Shown: positions 1 to 8,658, numbered from the stretch's first letter. The stretch: 64,000 bases of DNA from Streptomyces flaveus (GCF_014647675.1 NZ_BMPQ01000005.1:347459-411458); one strand, 5' to 3'. Numbers and translations are program-made. The notes: generated by a model from the sequence alone, not told the origin.

Positions 1-24
1 CCTCCGCGGGATGCATACACCGCC

Positions 25-477
25 TCAGAGAGGCAGCTTGAACCCCACATGGGAGGCCGTGAACCCGAGGCGTTCGTAGAACCGGTGGGCGTCGGCGCGG
101 GTGGCGTCGGAGGTCAGCTGGACCAACTGGCAGCCCTCGCGCCGGGACTGGTCGACGGCCCATTCGATGAGACGGGAACCCAGGCCGCTGCCGCGCTCGT
201 CGACGTGAACGCGCACGCCTTCGATGATCGAGCGAGTCGCTCCCTTGCGGGACAGGCCGGGAACGATCGTGAGCTGGAGGGTGCCGACGACGCGGCCTTT
301 GCGTACGGCGACGACCAAGTGCTGGTTCGGGTCACCGCTCAGGCGGTTCAGTGCGGTCAGGTACGGGGACAGGTCGTCCGGTGATTCGCGCTGGGCGCCC
401 AGCGGATCGTCGGCGAGCATCGCGACGATGACCGGGACGTCCTCCGCGACAGCGGGTCGTATCTCGAGGTCTCCCAT
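25..477 (-). CDS. GNAT family N-acetyltransferase
   Basis: A 150-residue single-domain GNAT protein, expected to transfer an acetyl group from acetyl-CoA to an amine; the substrate cannot be told. The acetyl-CoA pyrophosphate loop is visible as ERGSGLGSRL near residues 95-104, and the C-terminal strand-helix signature FYERLGF lies near 133-139. Length is normal for the family. It starts with ATG. The downstream end of any operon lies beyond the left edge, so its partners are unknown. The upstream neighbour on the same strand is a second GNAT gene after a 377-base gap, so co-transcription is doubtful. Confidence 0.9.
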   Translation of the reverse strand: MGDLEIRPAVAEDVPVIVAMLADDPLGAQRESPDDLSPYLTALNRLSGDPNQHLVVAVRKGRVVGTLQLTIVPGLSRKGATRSIIEGVRVHVDERGSGLGSRLIEWAVDQSRREGCQLVQLTSDATRADAHRFYERLGFTASHVGFKLPL

Positions 478-854
478 GGCGGCAGCCTATGCGGGCACGT
501 CCTGCGCAGGCGTGCTCTGTGCGGGCGTGGAGGCGGACACGCTCACCGACTCCACGACACGGACCAGCGAGGCCAGTTCGGGATTCTGGCCGCTTCGTCG
601 AGTGCCTCACGCAGGGCGGCGCCGTTGGTGGGGCGACGCGTCTCTTCTGGGAGTTTGAGGCCCGCCTCGGTACCGCCCCAACTGGGTCGGCGCCGCTCTC
701 GCCGCCGCGGCCCTGCTGCTCGCCGTACTGTAGGCCGCCCTGGAGCGCCGCGCCGACGTCCCGAGCATCGTCGTGGCAGCCGCGGAGCCCGACGGACGGA
801 GGGAACGCCGTCCGGCCGCTGATCCGCGGCCCGGGCAGTCTCGTACAAGGTGGC
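478..854. other. Intergenic gap, no gene supported
   Basis: Between two minus-strand GNAT genes. Open frames here are short, arginine-rich and typical of GC-rich shadows. One plus-strand frame ends near 733 with a short hydrophobic stretch (residues AALAAAALLLAVL) before a stop, but an in-frame stop at 656-658 leaves no start, so at most it is a relic. No clear terminator or operator was seen. Confidence 0.5.
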
Positions 855-1721
855 TCAGCCTGCCGCCACCGTCAGGGGAGCGAACCGGCGCGTCCAGTCG
901 CCGGGGAGTTCCGCGATGCTGTACGTCATGACCGCGTTGAAGCTGGTGGAGGCGAGGCCGCGGGCCTTGACCCACGCCAGCAGTTCCTCGTGCCGTACGT
1001 CGATATCCGTGCGCAGTACGTGGTTGGTGTGGGCGGCCAGCGAGGCGATGAGCGCCTTCGCCGTCTCCGTGTCCCGGGCGATCAGCGGGCCCACGACATG
1101 GTTGTCCAAATTGGGCCAGGCGGCCGCGTACCCGGTGATCTGCCCGTCCTCCTCGGCGACGCGCAGTTGGTCGGCGAAGGCCGGCAGTCGCGTGATCATG
1201 TGCGTGCGGTCGGTGCCGAAGATTTCTTCGTCGAGCCGGAGGATCGCGGGAAGGTCCTCGGCCGTGGCCGCACGCGTGGTGGCCTCGGGCTCCGGACCGC
1301 CGGGCGTGAAGTGCCCGCGGACCATCTCGGCCCGGCCAGTGGCCTTGAAGCCCAGCTCCTCGTACAGGGGGCGGCCGTACGGCGTCGCGTGCAGGGTCAG
1401 CGGGGTGGTGCCCAGTTCCGTGACAACGTGCTGCATCAGGCGGCGACCAACGCCTTGCCGGGCGTACCGTTCGGCGACCAGCACCATGCCGATGGCGGCC
1501 AGATCGGGGCGCTCCCGTGGTCCGTACGAGGTCACGACGCAGGCGCTGACGAGGCCGCCGTCCGGGTCGTTGATGGCATAACCCCTGCCTGCCGCCAGTA
1601 GCAGACCCCACTTGTGCTCCTCGCGGGGCCAGCCCCGGTTCTCGGACAAGTCGGCGCATGCGGCGAGGTCACGCGGCGTCAGACGGCGGATGGGCAGGGC
1701 GGCGAGGGAAGGAGTCGGCAC
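855..1721 (-). CDS. Two-domain GNAT N-acetyltransferase (Acetyltransf_18 type)
   Basis: A 288-residue protein with an N-terminal GNAT domain (about residues 5-135; acetyl-CoA loop ARQGVGRRLM, then YEELGF) and a second domain (about 145-285) resembling the Acetyltransf_18 domain that follows GNAT in this family. Acetyl-CoA-dependent N-acyl transfer is expected; the substrate is unknown. I chose a GTG start at 1721, five bases after the TGA of the DUF2269 gene upstream, because the frame continues far into that gene and the longer start is not credible. The tight spacing implies one transcript and probably translational coupling. No strong Shine-Dalgarno precedes the GTG, which fits coupling. 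Confidence 0.82.
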   Translation of the reverse strand: MPTPSLAALPIRRLTPRDLAACADLSENRGWPREEHKWGLLLAAGRGYAINDPDGGLVSACVVTSYGPRERPDLAAIGMVLVAERYARQGVGRRLMQHVVTELGTTPLTLHATPYGRPLYEELGFKATGRAEMVRGHFTPGGPEPEATTRAATAEDLPAILRLDEEIFGTDRTHMITRLPAFADQLRVAEEDGQITGYAAAWPNLDNHVVGPLIARDTETAKALIASLAAHTNHVLRTDIDVRHEELLAWVKARGLASTSFNAVMTYSIAELPGDWTRRFAPLTVAAG

Positions 1722-1726
1722 GCTTG

Positions 1727-2272
1727 TCAGGCTGTCTGACTGGTGCGCTCGGCGTCCACCGGTTTCCGGGCGGCCTTGCGCAGATTTTGACCACGCCTGG
1801 TCAGGCCCCAGGGCTTGAGGACCGAGATCACCGTCATGAAGCCATAGGCGGACAGCGAGACGATCGGCCCGGCCAGTACCTCGCTGACGTCGGGCAGCGG
1901 TCCGCCCGCGGAGACGGCGGCGACCGCGGAGTTGACTCCAGGACGCAGCGCGAAGACTGTGGCGGTCACCGTGGCCAGAGTCAGCCAGAACTTCGTGTAG
2001 ACCCATCGGTGCCTCGCCAGGCCCCACGGGGTGCCCAGGGACAGCACCAGACCGCTGAGGAAGGTAAGGAACGCGAGGGGGAGCAGGAGCCAGTCGGCGA
2101 AGAGCTTCATGGCGCGGACGGAAGCCTCCACGGTCACTGCGGAACCTGTGATGGCCGCAGTGATTCCGAGCACGAGCAGCCCGAGCGTGAGCCCGAGCCA
2201 GCATGCGGAAGCGGCTACATGGACAACGAGGGTGGCCCGGCGTGCGGGGCGGGTTAGTTTCACGTGAAACAC
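1727..2272 (-). CDS. DUF2269-like integral membrane protein, starting inside a parS site
   Basis: About 181 residues with four hydrophobic segments (roughly residues 12-40, 55-80, 90-112 and 140-165) and a basic tail. It looks like the small four-helix DUF2269 membrane family; function is unknown. The likely GTG start at 2272 begins the peptide VFHVKLTR, encoded by the perfect parS palindrome at 2257-2270. An internal GTG at 2263 within the parS core is an alternative, and a longer ATG at 2341 would overlap the divergent HAD gene start. No good Shine-Dalgarno is seen. It precedes the two-domain GNAT gene in an apparent operon. Confidence 0.72.
   Translation of the reverse strand: MFHVKLTRPARRATLVVHVAASACWLGLTLGLLVLGITAAITGSAVTVEASVRAMKLFADWLLLPLAFLTFLSGLVLSLGTPWGLARHRWVYTKFWLTLATVTATVFALRPGVNSAVAAVSAGGPLPDVSEVLAGPIVSLSAYGFMTVISVLKPWGLTRRGQNLRKAARKPVDAERTSQTA
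2257..2270. promoter_or_regulatory. parS site (ParB binding), perfect
   Basis: GTTTCACGTGAAAC, an exact match to the Streptomyces parS 14-mer. It overlaps the first codons of the DUF2269 gene and lies 70 bases from the divergent HAD gene start. Origin-proximal parS sites nucleate ParB complexes that segregate chromosomes during sporulation. Confidence 0.93.
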
Positions 2273-2339
2273 CGTGCCGGGCGGGAGCGGTGAGGACGTC
2301 TGACCGCGGGAGTAACCCCACGTACTAGCCTCGGCGTAC

Positions 2340-2972
2340 ATGGCGAGACTTCATCTCTTCGATCTGGACGGGACGTTGCTGCACGGCAGCTCGGCGCCCG
2401 TGGAGATTTCCCGGCAACTCGGGCTGGAAGCCGAGACGGTGGCGCTCGACAAGGCGATCGGTGCGGGGCGTATAAGCCCGCCGGAGTATGCGACGCGTGT
2501 GCATGCCCTCTGGGCGGAACTCACCGAGGCACATGTGGCAGCGGCCTTCGCAGGCGCTCCTTGGCTGTCGGGCATTGAGGACGTCTGGGCGGAGATCAGG
2601 GGGAGCGGCGACTACTGCGCCGTCATCTCGCTGTCGCCGTCGTTCTTCGTGGAGCGGTTGACGGAGTGGGGTGCGCACGCGGCTCACGGTTCGCGCTTCC
2701 CTGCCGTGCCGTTCACCGAGCCCGTGGATCCGGCGGGGATTCTGAGCGCCGCCGCCAAGGTGCAGATCGCGGACCGGCTCTGCGCGGAGTACGGACTGGG
2801 ACGGGCGGACTGTATTGCGTACGGCGACTCGATGTCGGACAAGGACCTGTTCGGGGCGGTTCCGGTATCCGTCGCCGTCAATGCGGATCAGCATCTGACG
2901 GGGCTGGCCACGCACTCCTACGTGGGGCGTGATCTGTTGGATGCCTATCAACTAGTCGAACGTTCCCGGTAA
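2340..2972 (+). CDS. HAD-superfamily hydrolase, phosphoserine phosphatase-like
   Basis: A 210-residue HAD phosphatase. Motif I is FDLDGTLLHG (nucleophile Asp8, general acid Asp10), motif II is the ISLS stretch near residue 100, motif III is Lys in AAKVQIAD near 141, and motif IV is YGDSMSDKDLF near 160. The helical cap between motifs I and II places it in the SerB/PSPase-like group; the substrate is not certain. It starts with ATG, diverging from the DUF2269 gene. A stem-loop follows 5 bases after the stop, so it is probably monocistronic. Confidence 0.88.
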   Translation: MARLHLFDLDGTLLHGSSAPVEISRQLGLEAETVALDKAIGAGRISPPEYATRVHALWAELTEAHVAAAFAGAPWLSGIEDVWAEIRGSGDYCAVISLSPSFFVERLTEWGAHAAHGSRFPAVPFTEPVDPAGILSAAAKVQIADRLCAEYGLGRADCIAYGDSMSDKDLFGAVPVSVAVNADQHLTGLATHSYVGRDLLDAYQLVERSR

Positions 2973-2977
2973 TTGAA

Positions 2978-3007
2978 GGAATTGCCGGTTCGGTCTCTGG
3001 CAATTCC
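2978..3007 (+). terminator. Stem-loop terminator after HAD gene
   Basis: A perfect 9-bp inverted repeat (GGAATTGCC / GGCAATTCC) with a 12-base loop, starting 5 bases after the HAD stop codon. There is no U-tract, as usual in Streptomyces. Confidence 0.6.
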
Positions 3008-3392
3008 AGGCGCAGGAAACTGGGGACTTGTGCGGCGGACCGTGACCGGTAGGGTCGACTCCGGTTCCGGTGTGATGTGCGCGTGTCGCGCGCATGTCCC
3101 GCGGGGAACGAGCGCAGGTCAACACAGCCTAACGGGACAGAGAGATCGAAGACCCGCATTCTCCGTAATGCGGCCAGGATGTTGGCGAAGGGTGGGACGC
3201 TGCGATGGCGGTAGTGCGGCCATTGTCACACTCTTGCCTTACTTGTCCGTAGGGGGCGGGATTTCGGGTTCGAATGTGCCCGAATTGGCCAGCGGGACAG
3301 AACGGAAAAAAGCCGTCTGCGGGGGAAAGCAGGCATCTTCCGATCGAGGAAGTGCGCAGACCGACCGAAAGATGTTCGAGGCGAGGCACAGC
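3008..3392. other. Intergenic/leader region upstream of globin-reductase gene
   Basis: About 385 bases without a supported gene. It is less GC-rich than its surroundings and must hold the promoter of the globin gene. Open frames running through it lack a convincing start or ribosome site. A short 6-bp inverted repeat lies at 3263-3284. I could not identify a specific operator such as an NsrR or redox-regulator site. Confidence 0.4.
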
Positions 3393-4868
3393 ATGGACGC
3401 TCCGACCACCACGTCGGCCGACAACGGCACTTCAGGGGGCAACGGCGAGGGCGGCTGGTTCACGCCGCGCAGGCAGCCGGAGCCGCCCGTGGGCGGCGAG
3501 CAGGAGCCGACCGGGGGTAGCCGTCTGGCCGCGTTGCGCCCCGTGGGCAGGCCGGCGACGGACAACGGCAAGGCAGCGCAGAAACGAATATCTCCCGTCG
3601 CGGAAGCCGACCCGGCCGACGCCGCCAACACCGAAGCCAGGGCCGACACCACCAACGCCTCCCCGACCGACGCCCCCGGCGAGACCACCACCCCGTACCA
3701 GCCGGACCCTCAACCCCTCCTCCCCGAACAGCGATCCGCCCCCTCTCATCCTGCGTCCCCCGACGCCGTCCGTGTCCGCCGCACCATGGCCGAGGTGGCC
3801 CCCATCGCCGACAAGGTCACCTCGTACTTCTACGCTCTGCTCTTCGTACGCCACCCCGACCTGCGCCCGCTGTTCCCGGCCGCGATGGACACCCAGCGGG
3901 ACCGGCTGCTCAAGGCGCTGCTGACCGCGGCCGAGCACATTGACAACACCGAGGTCCTGGTCGCGTATCTGCAGAACCTCGGTCGCGGGCACCGCAAGTA
4001 CGGCACCCGACCCGAGCACTATCCGGCTGTCGGCGAGTGCCTCATCGGCTCCCTGAGCCAGCACGCCTCGGCGATCTGGGACGAGGAGACCGAGGCGGCC
4101 TGGGTCCGGACATATACGACGATCTCGCAGATCATGATCGATGCCGCGGCCGCGGACGAGCTGCTCGCCCCGGCCTGGTGGCATGCCGAGGTCGTCTCGC
4201 ACGACCTCAGAACCCCTGACGTCGCCGTCATCACGGTCCGCCCCGACCAGCCGTACCCCTTCCTGGCCGGGCAGTACACCAGCCTGGAGACGCCCTGGTG
4301 GCCGCGGATCTGGCGGCACTACTCCTTCGCCTCGGCACCCCGCTCCGACGGGCTGCTGTCCTTCCACGTGAAAGCGGTCCCGGCGGGCTGGGTCTCCAAC
4401 GCACTCGTGCACCATGCCCGGCCCGGCGACATCATCCGGCTCGGCCCGCCGTCCGGGTCGATGACCGTCGACCACACCACCGACAGCGGGCTGCTCTGCC
4501 TGGGCGGCGGCACCGGGATCGCCCCCATCAAGGCACTGGTCGAGGACGTTGCCGAGCATGGCGAGCGGCGCCCAGTTGAGGTCTTCTACGGTGCCCGCAC
4601 CGATCACGACCTGTACGACATCGACACGATGCTGCGGCTCCAGCAGATCCACCCCTGGCTCGCGGTCCGCCCGATCGTCGACCAGCAGGCGCATGTCCAG
4701 CTCCCCGACGCCATACGGGAGTACGGGCCGTGGAACGAGTTCGACGCGTATCTCTCGGGCCCGCCCGGCATGATCCGCAGCGGTGTGCACACGCTGAGAG
4801 ACATCGGCATCCCGTCGGAGCGGATACGACACGACTCGGTGGAGGAACTCGTCGCGGCCGTGGACTGA
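3393..4868 (+). CDS. Flavohaemoglobin-like globin/FAD-NAD reductase
   Basis: A 491-residue protein. About 125 N-terminal residues are low-complexity (Gly/Pro/Thr/Asp/Ala). A globin domain follows (about 127-250, with VTSYFYALLF and a probable proximal His in GRGHRKYGT near 200), then a ferredoxin-reductase module: FAD-binding RHYSFAS near 312-318, NAD-binding GGGTGIAPIKAL near 371-382 and YLSGPPGMI near the end. By family it should oxidise NO to nitrate or scavenge oxidants with NAD(P)H. The ATG at 3393 has GAGG a few bases upstream; an ATG at 3372 in frame is the alternative. The disordered N-terminal extension is absent from classical Hmp. Confidence 0.86.
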   Translation: MDAPTTTSADNGTSGGNGEGGWFTPRRQPEPPVGGEQEPTGGSRLAALRPVGRPATDNGKAAQKRISPVAEADPADAANTEARADTTNASPTDAPGETTTPYQPDPQPLLPEQRSAPSHPASPDAVRVRRTMAEVAPIADKVTSYFYALLFVRHPDLRPLFPAAMDTQRDRLLKALLTAAEHIDNTEVLVAYLQNLGRGHRKYGTRPEHYPAVGECLIGSLSQHASAIWDEETEAAWVRTYTTISQIMIDAAAADELLAPAWWHAEVVSHDLRTPDVAVITVRPDQPYPFLAGQYTSLETPWWPRIWRHYSFASAPRSDGLLSFHVKAVPAGWVSNALVHHARPGDIIRLGPPSGSMTVDHTTDSGLLCLGGGTGIAPIKALVEDVAEHGERRPVEVFYGARTDHDLYDIDTMLRLQQIHPWLAVRPIVDQQAHVQLPDAIREYGPWNEFDAYLSGPPGMIRSGVHTLRDIGIPSERIRHDSVEELVAAVD

Positions 4869-4896
4869 CCCCGCCGCCCACCTGAGGAGCGGGACG

Positions 4897-5379
4897 TCAG
4901 CCCAAGTCAGGCGCGTGCAGTGCCCGTACGCCCTCGATGTTGCCGTCCAGATAGTGCCGCAGCGACAGCGGTACGAGATGGACGGAGGCGATCCCCACCC
5001 GTGTGAAGGGAATGCGTACGATCTCGTATTCGCCGCTCGGCTCGTCGATCTCGGGGCCATGGCGCTGGGAGGGGTCCATCGACTCCAGCCGGCACACGAA
5101 GAAGTGCTGTACTTTCACGCCGGTGGTGCTGGCGTCCTCGCCGATGTGCTCGACGGTGTCGACGAAGCAGGGCACCACGTCAGTGATCTTGGCGCCGAGC
5201 TCTTCGTGGACTTCACGGTGGAGTGCGTCGACGACGGATGTGTCCTCCGGCTCGACCCCGCCGCCGGGCGTCAGCCAGTAGGGATCCACGCCGGGCTTGG
5301 TTCGCTTGATCAGGACCAGGTCGTCGCCGTCCAGCAGGACGGCGCGGGCGGTGCGCTTGACCACGGGTCGGACGGTCAT
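4897..5379 (-). CDS. Nudix hydrolase
   Basis: A 160-residue Nudix hydrolase, expected to cleave nucleoside diphosphate-linked substrates. The core REVHEELG (Arg55-Glu56, Glu59-Glu60) is intact. The first half of the box, GGGVEPEDTSVVDAL, has one extra residue relative to the usual Gx5Ex7REUxEExGU spacing, so the expected Glu falls on Thr47. This may be compensated by nearby Glu45 or Asp46. The gene lies downstream of a LysR gene on the same strand with a 42-base gap containing a near-perfect parS. A weak inverted repeat separates it from the convergent globin gene. Confidence 0.87.
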   Translation of the reverse strand: MTVRPVVKRTARAVLLDGDDLVLIKRTKPGVDPYWLTPGGGVEPEDTSVVDALHREVHEELGAKITDVVPCFVDTVEHIGEDASTTGVKVQHFFVCRLESMDPSQRHGPEIDEPSGEYEIVRIPFTRVGIASVHLVPLSLRHYLDGNIEGVRALHAPDLG

Positions 5380-5400
5380 GGAAGAAATGTGGCCCCGCTG

Positions 5401-5414
5401 GTTCCACGTGAAAC
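5401..5414. promoter_or_regulatory. parS-like site, one mismatch
   Basis: GTTCCACGTGAAAC, 13/14 match to parS, in the gap between the LysR and Nudix genes. Confidence 0.65.
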
Positions 5415-5421
5415 ATCCCCG

Positions 5422-6327
5422 TCATGACCAGTCGGTGGCGGCCTGAAGCAACCATTCGTGCGCTCGTGCGATATGTGGCATGGCGAGCGTGCCGGTGCGT
5501 ACCACCAGGAAGTACGTACGCAACGGGGGCACCGCGGGTTCGAGCAGTGCCACCACGTCGCCGCACTCCAGCGCCGTTGCGCACAGATAGCGGGGCAACA
5601 CCGCGAGCCCCGCGCCGGTGATCGCACAGGCGAGGACCGCACGCAGGTCGGGGACGATGACGGTGCCCGACGCTGCCGGGCGGCAGTCGAAGACGGCGGC
5701 CCAGTAGCGGGCGACGAACGGCAGCGACTCGTGCACCTCCACCACGGGGAAGTTCTCCAGGACGGGCGCGCCCTCGCAGAGCAGCTTGCCGGAGCCGATA
5801 CGGGCCTCCCAGCGCGGCGAGGCGACCAGGACGTGCTCCTCGTCGCAGAGCGGAGTCGCCGTGAGCAGGGCACCGCGCGGACGGGCCGTACTGATGGCCA
5901 GATCGTGATGTCCGGCGGCGAGCCCCTCCAGCGTCTCCTCGGCATTGCCGAATGAGGCCCGCAAAGCGAGGCCCTGGCCGTCGTCTCCGGTCAGCTCTGT
6001 CAGCGCGGGCAGGGCACGTTCGGCGGTGAACTCCGGCGGGCCGGCCAAGTGAAGGGTACGTACGGAGGAGGTTTCGTCGAGGCCGGTCTCGGCGATCTCC
6101 ACAAGGGCGTCCAGGTGCGGGGCGGCCTTGTGGGCGAGCTCGTCGCCGATGGTCGTGGGTGTCACGCCGCGGGCCTGGCGCAGAAAGAGGGGCCGCCCCA
6201 GTTGACGTTCCAGGGTGCGGATCTGGGAGGTGACGGCCGGCTGCGAGAGGCCGAGCAGCGCGGCGGCGCGGGTGAAGGAGCCGGCCCGGTGCACGGTCAC
6301 GAAGGTCCGTAGCAAGGCCAGATCCAT
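5422..6327 (-). CDS. LysR-family transcriptional regulator
   Basis: A 301-residue LysR-type regulator. The winged helix-turn-helix covers about residues 2-60 (LRTFVTVHRAGSFTRAAALL, then SQPAVTSQIRTLE), followed by a periplasmic-binding-like effector domain at about 88-295. It starts with ATG at 6327. Its target is unclear: the 217-base upstream gap ends at a terminator for the cystathionine gamma-lyase gene, leaving an AT-richer stretch (6360-6430, including a TATAAATAAGTCGATA segment) as its probable promoter and autoregulatory site. The downstream Nudix gene is the only co-directional neighbour. Confidence 0.93.
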   Translation of the reverse strand: MDLALLRTFVTVHRAGSFTRAAALLGLSQPAVTSQIRTLERQLGRPLFLRQARGVTPTTIGDELAHKAAPHLDALVEIAETGLDETSSVRTLHLAGPPEFTAERALPALTELTGDDGQGLALRASFGNAEETLEGLAAGHHDLAISTARPRGALLTATPLCDEEHVLVASPRWEARIGSGKLLCEGAPVLENFPVVEVHESLPFVARYWAAVFDCRPAASGTVIVPDLRAVLACAITGAGLAVLPRYLCATALECGDVVALLEPAVPPLRTYFLVVRTGTLAMPHIARAHEWLLQAATDWS

Positions 6328-6463
6328 GGTGTGTCGCCCCTCTCTGCAGCCCCACGGCAGCGCTCAACTATAAATAAGTCGATAGGTCTCTGTCGCTACT
6401 GTGATTGGACACTGACACAGAGTCAACTAGCCTTGTTCGCGCGGTTCTTCGCGCGCAGAACCG

Positions 6464-6502
6464 GGACGGTCCGAGCCACGAGGGGGGAGGCTCGGACCGT
6501 CC
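6464..6502 (-). terminator. Strong stem-loop terminator after cystathionine gamma-lyase gene
   Basis: A 14-bp perfect inverted repeat (GGACGGTCCGAGCC and its complement) with an 11-base loop, 43 bases downstream of the gamma-lyase stop on the minus strand. Confidence 0.75.
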
Positions 6503-6544
6503 GCCGTCCGATTTCGGGTTACTGATCGGTCGCTCAGGAAGCCG

Positions 6545-7684
6545 TCACCGCGCCGACTCATCGAGGGCGCGGAGCACATCCGCCACCAGGTCCCCGGGAT
6601 CCTCGGCGCCGACCGAAAACCGGATGAAGCCCTCCCCGACCGCATCCCCGCCCCACCGTCCGCGCCGCTCGGCCGTGGACCGCACCCCGCCGAAGCTCGT
6701 CGCACCGTCCACCAGGCGCAGCGCCTCGAGAAAACGGTCGGCACGCGCGCGCGTGGGCAACGAAAACGACACCACACACCCGTAGCGTTTCATTTGCTGC
6801 GAGGCGATCTTGTACGAGGGATCGTCGGGCAGCCCCGGATAGCGCAGTCCCGTCACTTCGTCCCGGCCGTGCAGCGCCTCGGCCAGTGTCAGGGCGGTGG
6901 CGTTCTGCCGGTCGACGCGCAGTTGGAGCGTGGCGATGGAGCGGTGTGCGAGCCAGGCCTCCATCGGCCCCGGAATGGCACCGACGATCTTGCGCCAGCG
7001 CCGTACGGCGGCCATGGCTGAGGCGTCGCCACCAGTTACGTACCCCAGCAGGATGTCCCCGTGCCCGGTGAGCTGCTTGGTGCCGCTGGCCATCGAGAAG
7101 TCGGCGCCGAGTTCCAGCGGGCGCTGTCCGAGCGGGGTCGCCAGGGTGTTGTCGACGGCGACCAGGCAGCCATGCGCGCGTGCCGCCGCGGCGAGCCGCC
7201 GGATGTCGCACACATCGAGCCCAGGGTTCGACGGGCTCTCGATCCACAGCAGCTTCGCGCCGTCGAGTACGCCGAGTTGTGCGTCGCCTCCGGTCGGCGC
7301 GGTGCGCACCTCGATGCCGTACGCCTCGAGCTGCTCGCGTATGAGCGGCAGCACCTGGTAGCCGTCGCTGGGCAGCACGACCGTGTCACCAGTACCCAGC
7401 TGTGAGAAGAGGACCGCCGAGGCGGCGGCCACGCCCGAGGCGAACACGAGCGTCTCGACGCCGCCCTGGCCCGGCGCCTCCAGCTCGCCGATGGCGCGCT
7501 CCAGGTGGGTCCAGGTCGGGTTCTCGTCACGGCCGTAGGCGTACGGGCCCGTGGGGTCCCCCGGCAGGTGGTAGTGGGCGGCGAAGACCGGCCCCGGGAG
7601 GGTCGGCTCGTGCTTGACGGGGTCGGGCAGCCCGGCCCGCACCGCGCGTGTGCCGTCGCCCGGCCCCGTATCGGCATCCGTCAT
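6545..7684 (-). CDS. Cystathionine gamma-lyase / Cys-Met metabolism PLP enzyme
   Basis: A 379-residue fold-type I PLP enzyme of the Cys/Met metabolism family, most like cystathionine gamma-lyase (cystathionine to cysteine, 2-oxobutyrate and ammonia). Visible features are AYGRDENPTW (substrate and phosphate region), ASGVAAASAV, the aspartate site VAVDNTLATP, and the PLP lysine in ASGTKQLTGHGD near residue 205. The C-terminal GEGFIRFSVGAEDP is typical. Its ATG overlaps the stop of the tyrosine phosphatase gene by 4 bases (ATGA), so the two are translationally coupled. It is the last gene of the holin-like/phosphatase/lyase operon and ends at a strong terminator. Gamma-synthase activity cannot be excluded from sequence. 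Confidence 0.88.
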   Translation of the reverse strand: MTDADTGPGDGTRAVRAGLPDPVKHEPTLPGPVFAAHYHLPGDPTGPYAYGRDENPTWTHLERAIGELEAPGQGGVETLVFASGVAAASAVLFSQLGTGDTVVLPSDGYQVLPLIREQLEAYGIEVRTAPTGGDAQLGVLDGAKLLWIESPSNPGLDVCDIRRLAAAARAHGCLVAVDNTLATPLGQRPLELGADFSMASGTKQLTGHGDILLGYVTGGDASAMAAVRRWRKIVGAIPGPMEAWLAHRSIATLQLRVDRQNATALTLAEALHGRDEVTGLRYPGLPDDPSYKIASQQMKRYGCVVSFSLPTRARADRFLEALRLVDGATSFGGVRSTAERRGRWGGDAVGEGFIRFSVGAEDPGDLVADVLRALDESAR

Positions 7685-8223
7685 GCCGCTTCTCCCTCCA
7701 CGTGTTTCTGAGCCGCGGCGAGCAGACCGACGCTCGCCGCCTCGATCATCTCAAGGCACTCCTCGAAGCCGTCCATACCTCCGTAGTAGGGGTCCGGTAC
7801 GTCGAGGTCGTGGCCTGCGGATTCAGAAGGGGTGTGCGAAGCACTCGTTGAGGGGTGGTGGTCGGGCGACGGGCGGGAGTACGAGCGCAGGAGCTGGACC
7901 TTCTCCGCGTCCGCCGAGGTCGGCGCGAGGCGTCGCAGGGCCTCCAGATGACTGCTGTCGAGCGCGATGACCAAGTCGAGCCGGGAGAACCACGAGGCCC
8001 GGAACTGGCGGGCCGTGTGGTCGCTGTCGTAGCCGTTCGCCTCCAGGACGGAAACGGTGCGCGGGTCGGCGCCGTCTCCTTCGTGCCAGCCGCCGGTGCC
8101 GGCGCTGTCCACCTCGATCAGTCCGTCGAGCCCGGCCTCCGCCACACGCGCGCGGAAGACGGATTCGGCCATCGGGGAGCGGCAGATGTTGCCGGTACAG
8201 ACGAAGCACACGCGATAGGGCAT
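7681..8223 (-). CDS. Low-molecular-weight protein tyrosine phosphatase
   Basis: A 180-residue LMW-PTP. The P-loop CTGNICRS sits at residues 9-16 (nucleophile Cys9, Arg15) and the general-acid loop DPYYGG near residue 145. It should dephosphorylate phosphotyrosine proteins, a role of such enzymes in Streptomyces secondary metabolism and wall physiology. A His/Ser/Pro-rich insertion (about residues 112-137) just before the acid loop is longer than in typical 150-160-residue members. It lies 9 bases after the holin-like gene and overlaps the lyase start by 4 bases. Confidence 0.93.
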   Translation of the reverse strand: MPYRVCFVCTGNICRSPMAESVFRARVAEAGLDGLIEVDSAGTGGWHEGDGADPRTVSVLEANGYDSDHTARQFRASWFSRLDLVIALDSSHLEALRRLAPTSADAEKVQLLRSYSRPSPDHHPSTSASHTPSESAGHDLDVPDPYYGGMDGFEECLEMIEAASVGLLAAAQKHVEGEAA

Positions 8224-8232
8224 CAGGGTCGC

Positions 8233-8610
8233 TCAGTCCTTGTCGGGGAGGACGACGTTCAGCGCCCAGGAGACGATCGAGATGATCAGGCCGCCCAGGA
8301 CGGCGGTCCAGAATCCCTCGACATGGAAGCTCAGGTCGAGCTTGTCCGCGAGCCATGAGGTGAGCAGCAGCATCAGAGCGTTGATCACCAGGGTGATCAG
8401 GCCGAGGGTGAGGATGAACAGCGGGAAGGTAAGCACCTTCACGATCGGCTTGACCAGGAAGTTCACCACGCCGAAGATCAGCGCCACGAGAAGCAGTGTG
8501 CCGATCTCCTTGCCCGTGCTGTCGCCGGTCAGGGTGATCTTGTCGAGTATCCAAACGGCGACGGCGAGAGCGCCCGCGTTGGCGATCGTCTTGACTACGA
8601 AATTCTTCAT
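8233..8610 (-). CDS. Phage holin family (PF04020-type) four-TM protein
   Basis: A 125-residue membrane protein with four predicted hydrophobic helices (about residues 8-25, 35-53, 60-86 and 97-118). It matches the small actinobacterial family annotated as phage holin family protein. No phage genes are nearby, so a lytic role is not implied; function is unknown. It starts with ATG, divergent from the cupin gene with a gap under 50 bases, so the two promoters are probably shared or overlapping. It heads the operon with the phosphatase and gamma-lyase. Confidence 0.85.
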   Translation of the reverse strand: MKNFVVKTIANAGALAVAVWILDKITLTGDSTGKEIGTLLLVALIFGVVNFLVKPIVKVLTFPLFILTLGLITLVINALMLLLTSWLADKLDLSFHVEGFWTAVLGGLIISIVSWALNVVLPDKD

Positions 8611-8658
8611 GTGTCTGATCGTGGCAGACGAGATCGGTAACTAGTGCGGACGAGGGCG

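Noticed and set aside
3250..3290. tRNA-like GGGTTCGAATG stretch upstream of the globin gene
   Set aside because: The following bases do not give a T-arm of five pairs, and no acceptor stem, anticodon arm or CCA-side match could be built; only a 6-bp hairpin exists.
4361..4374. CTTCCACGTGAAAG in the globin gene as parS
   Set aside because: Three mismatches to the 14-mer and fully within conserved coding sequence; probably chance.
8233..8610. Holin gene as sign of a prophage
   Set aside because: The family is a chromosomal four-TM actinobacterial group; no phage, integrase or lysin genes are nearby.
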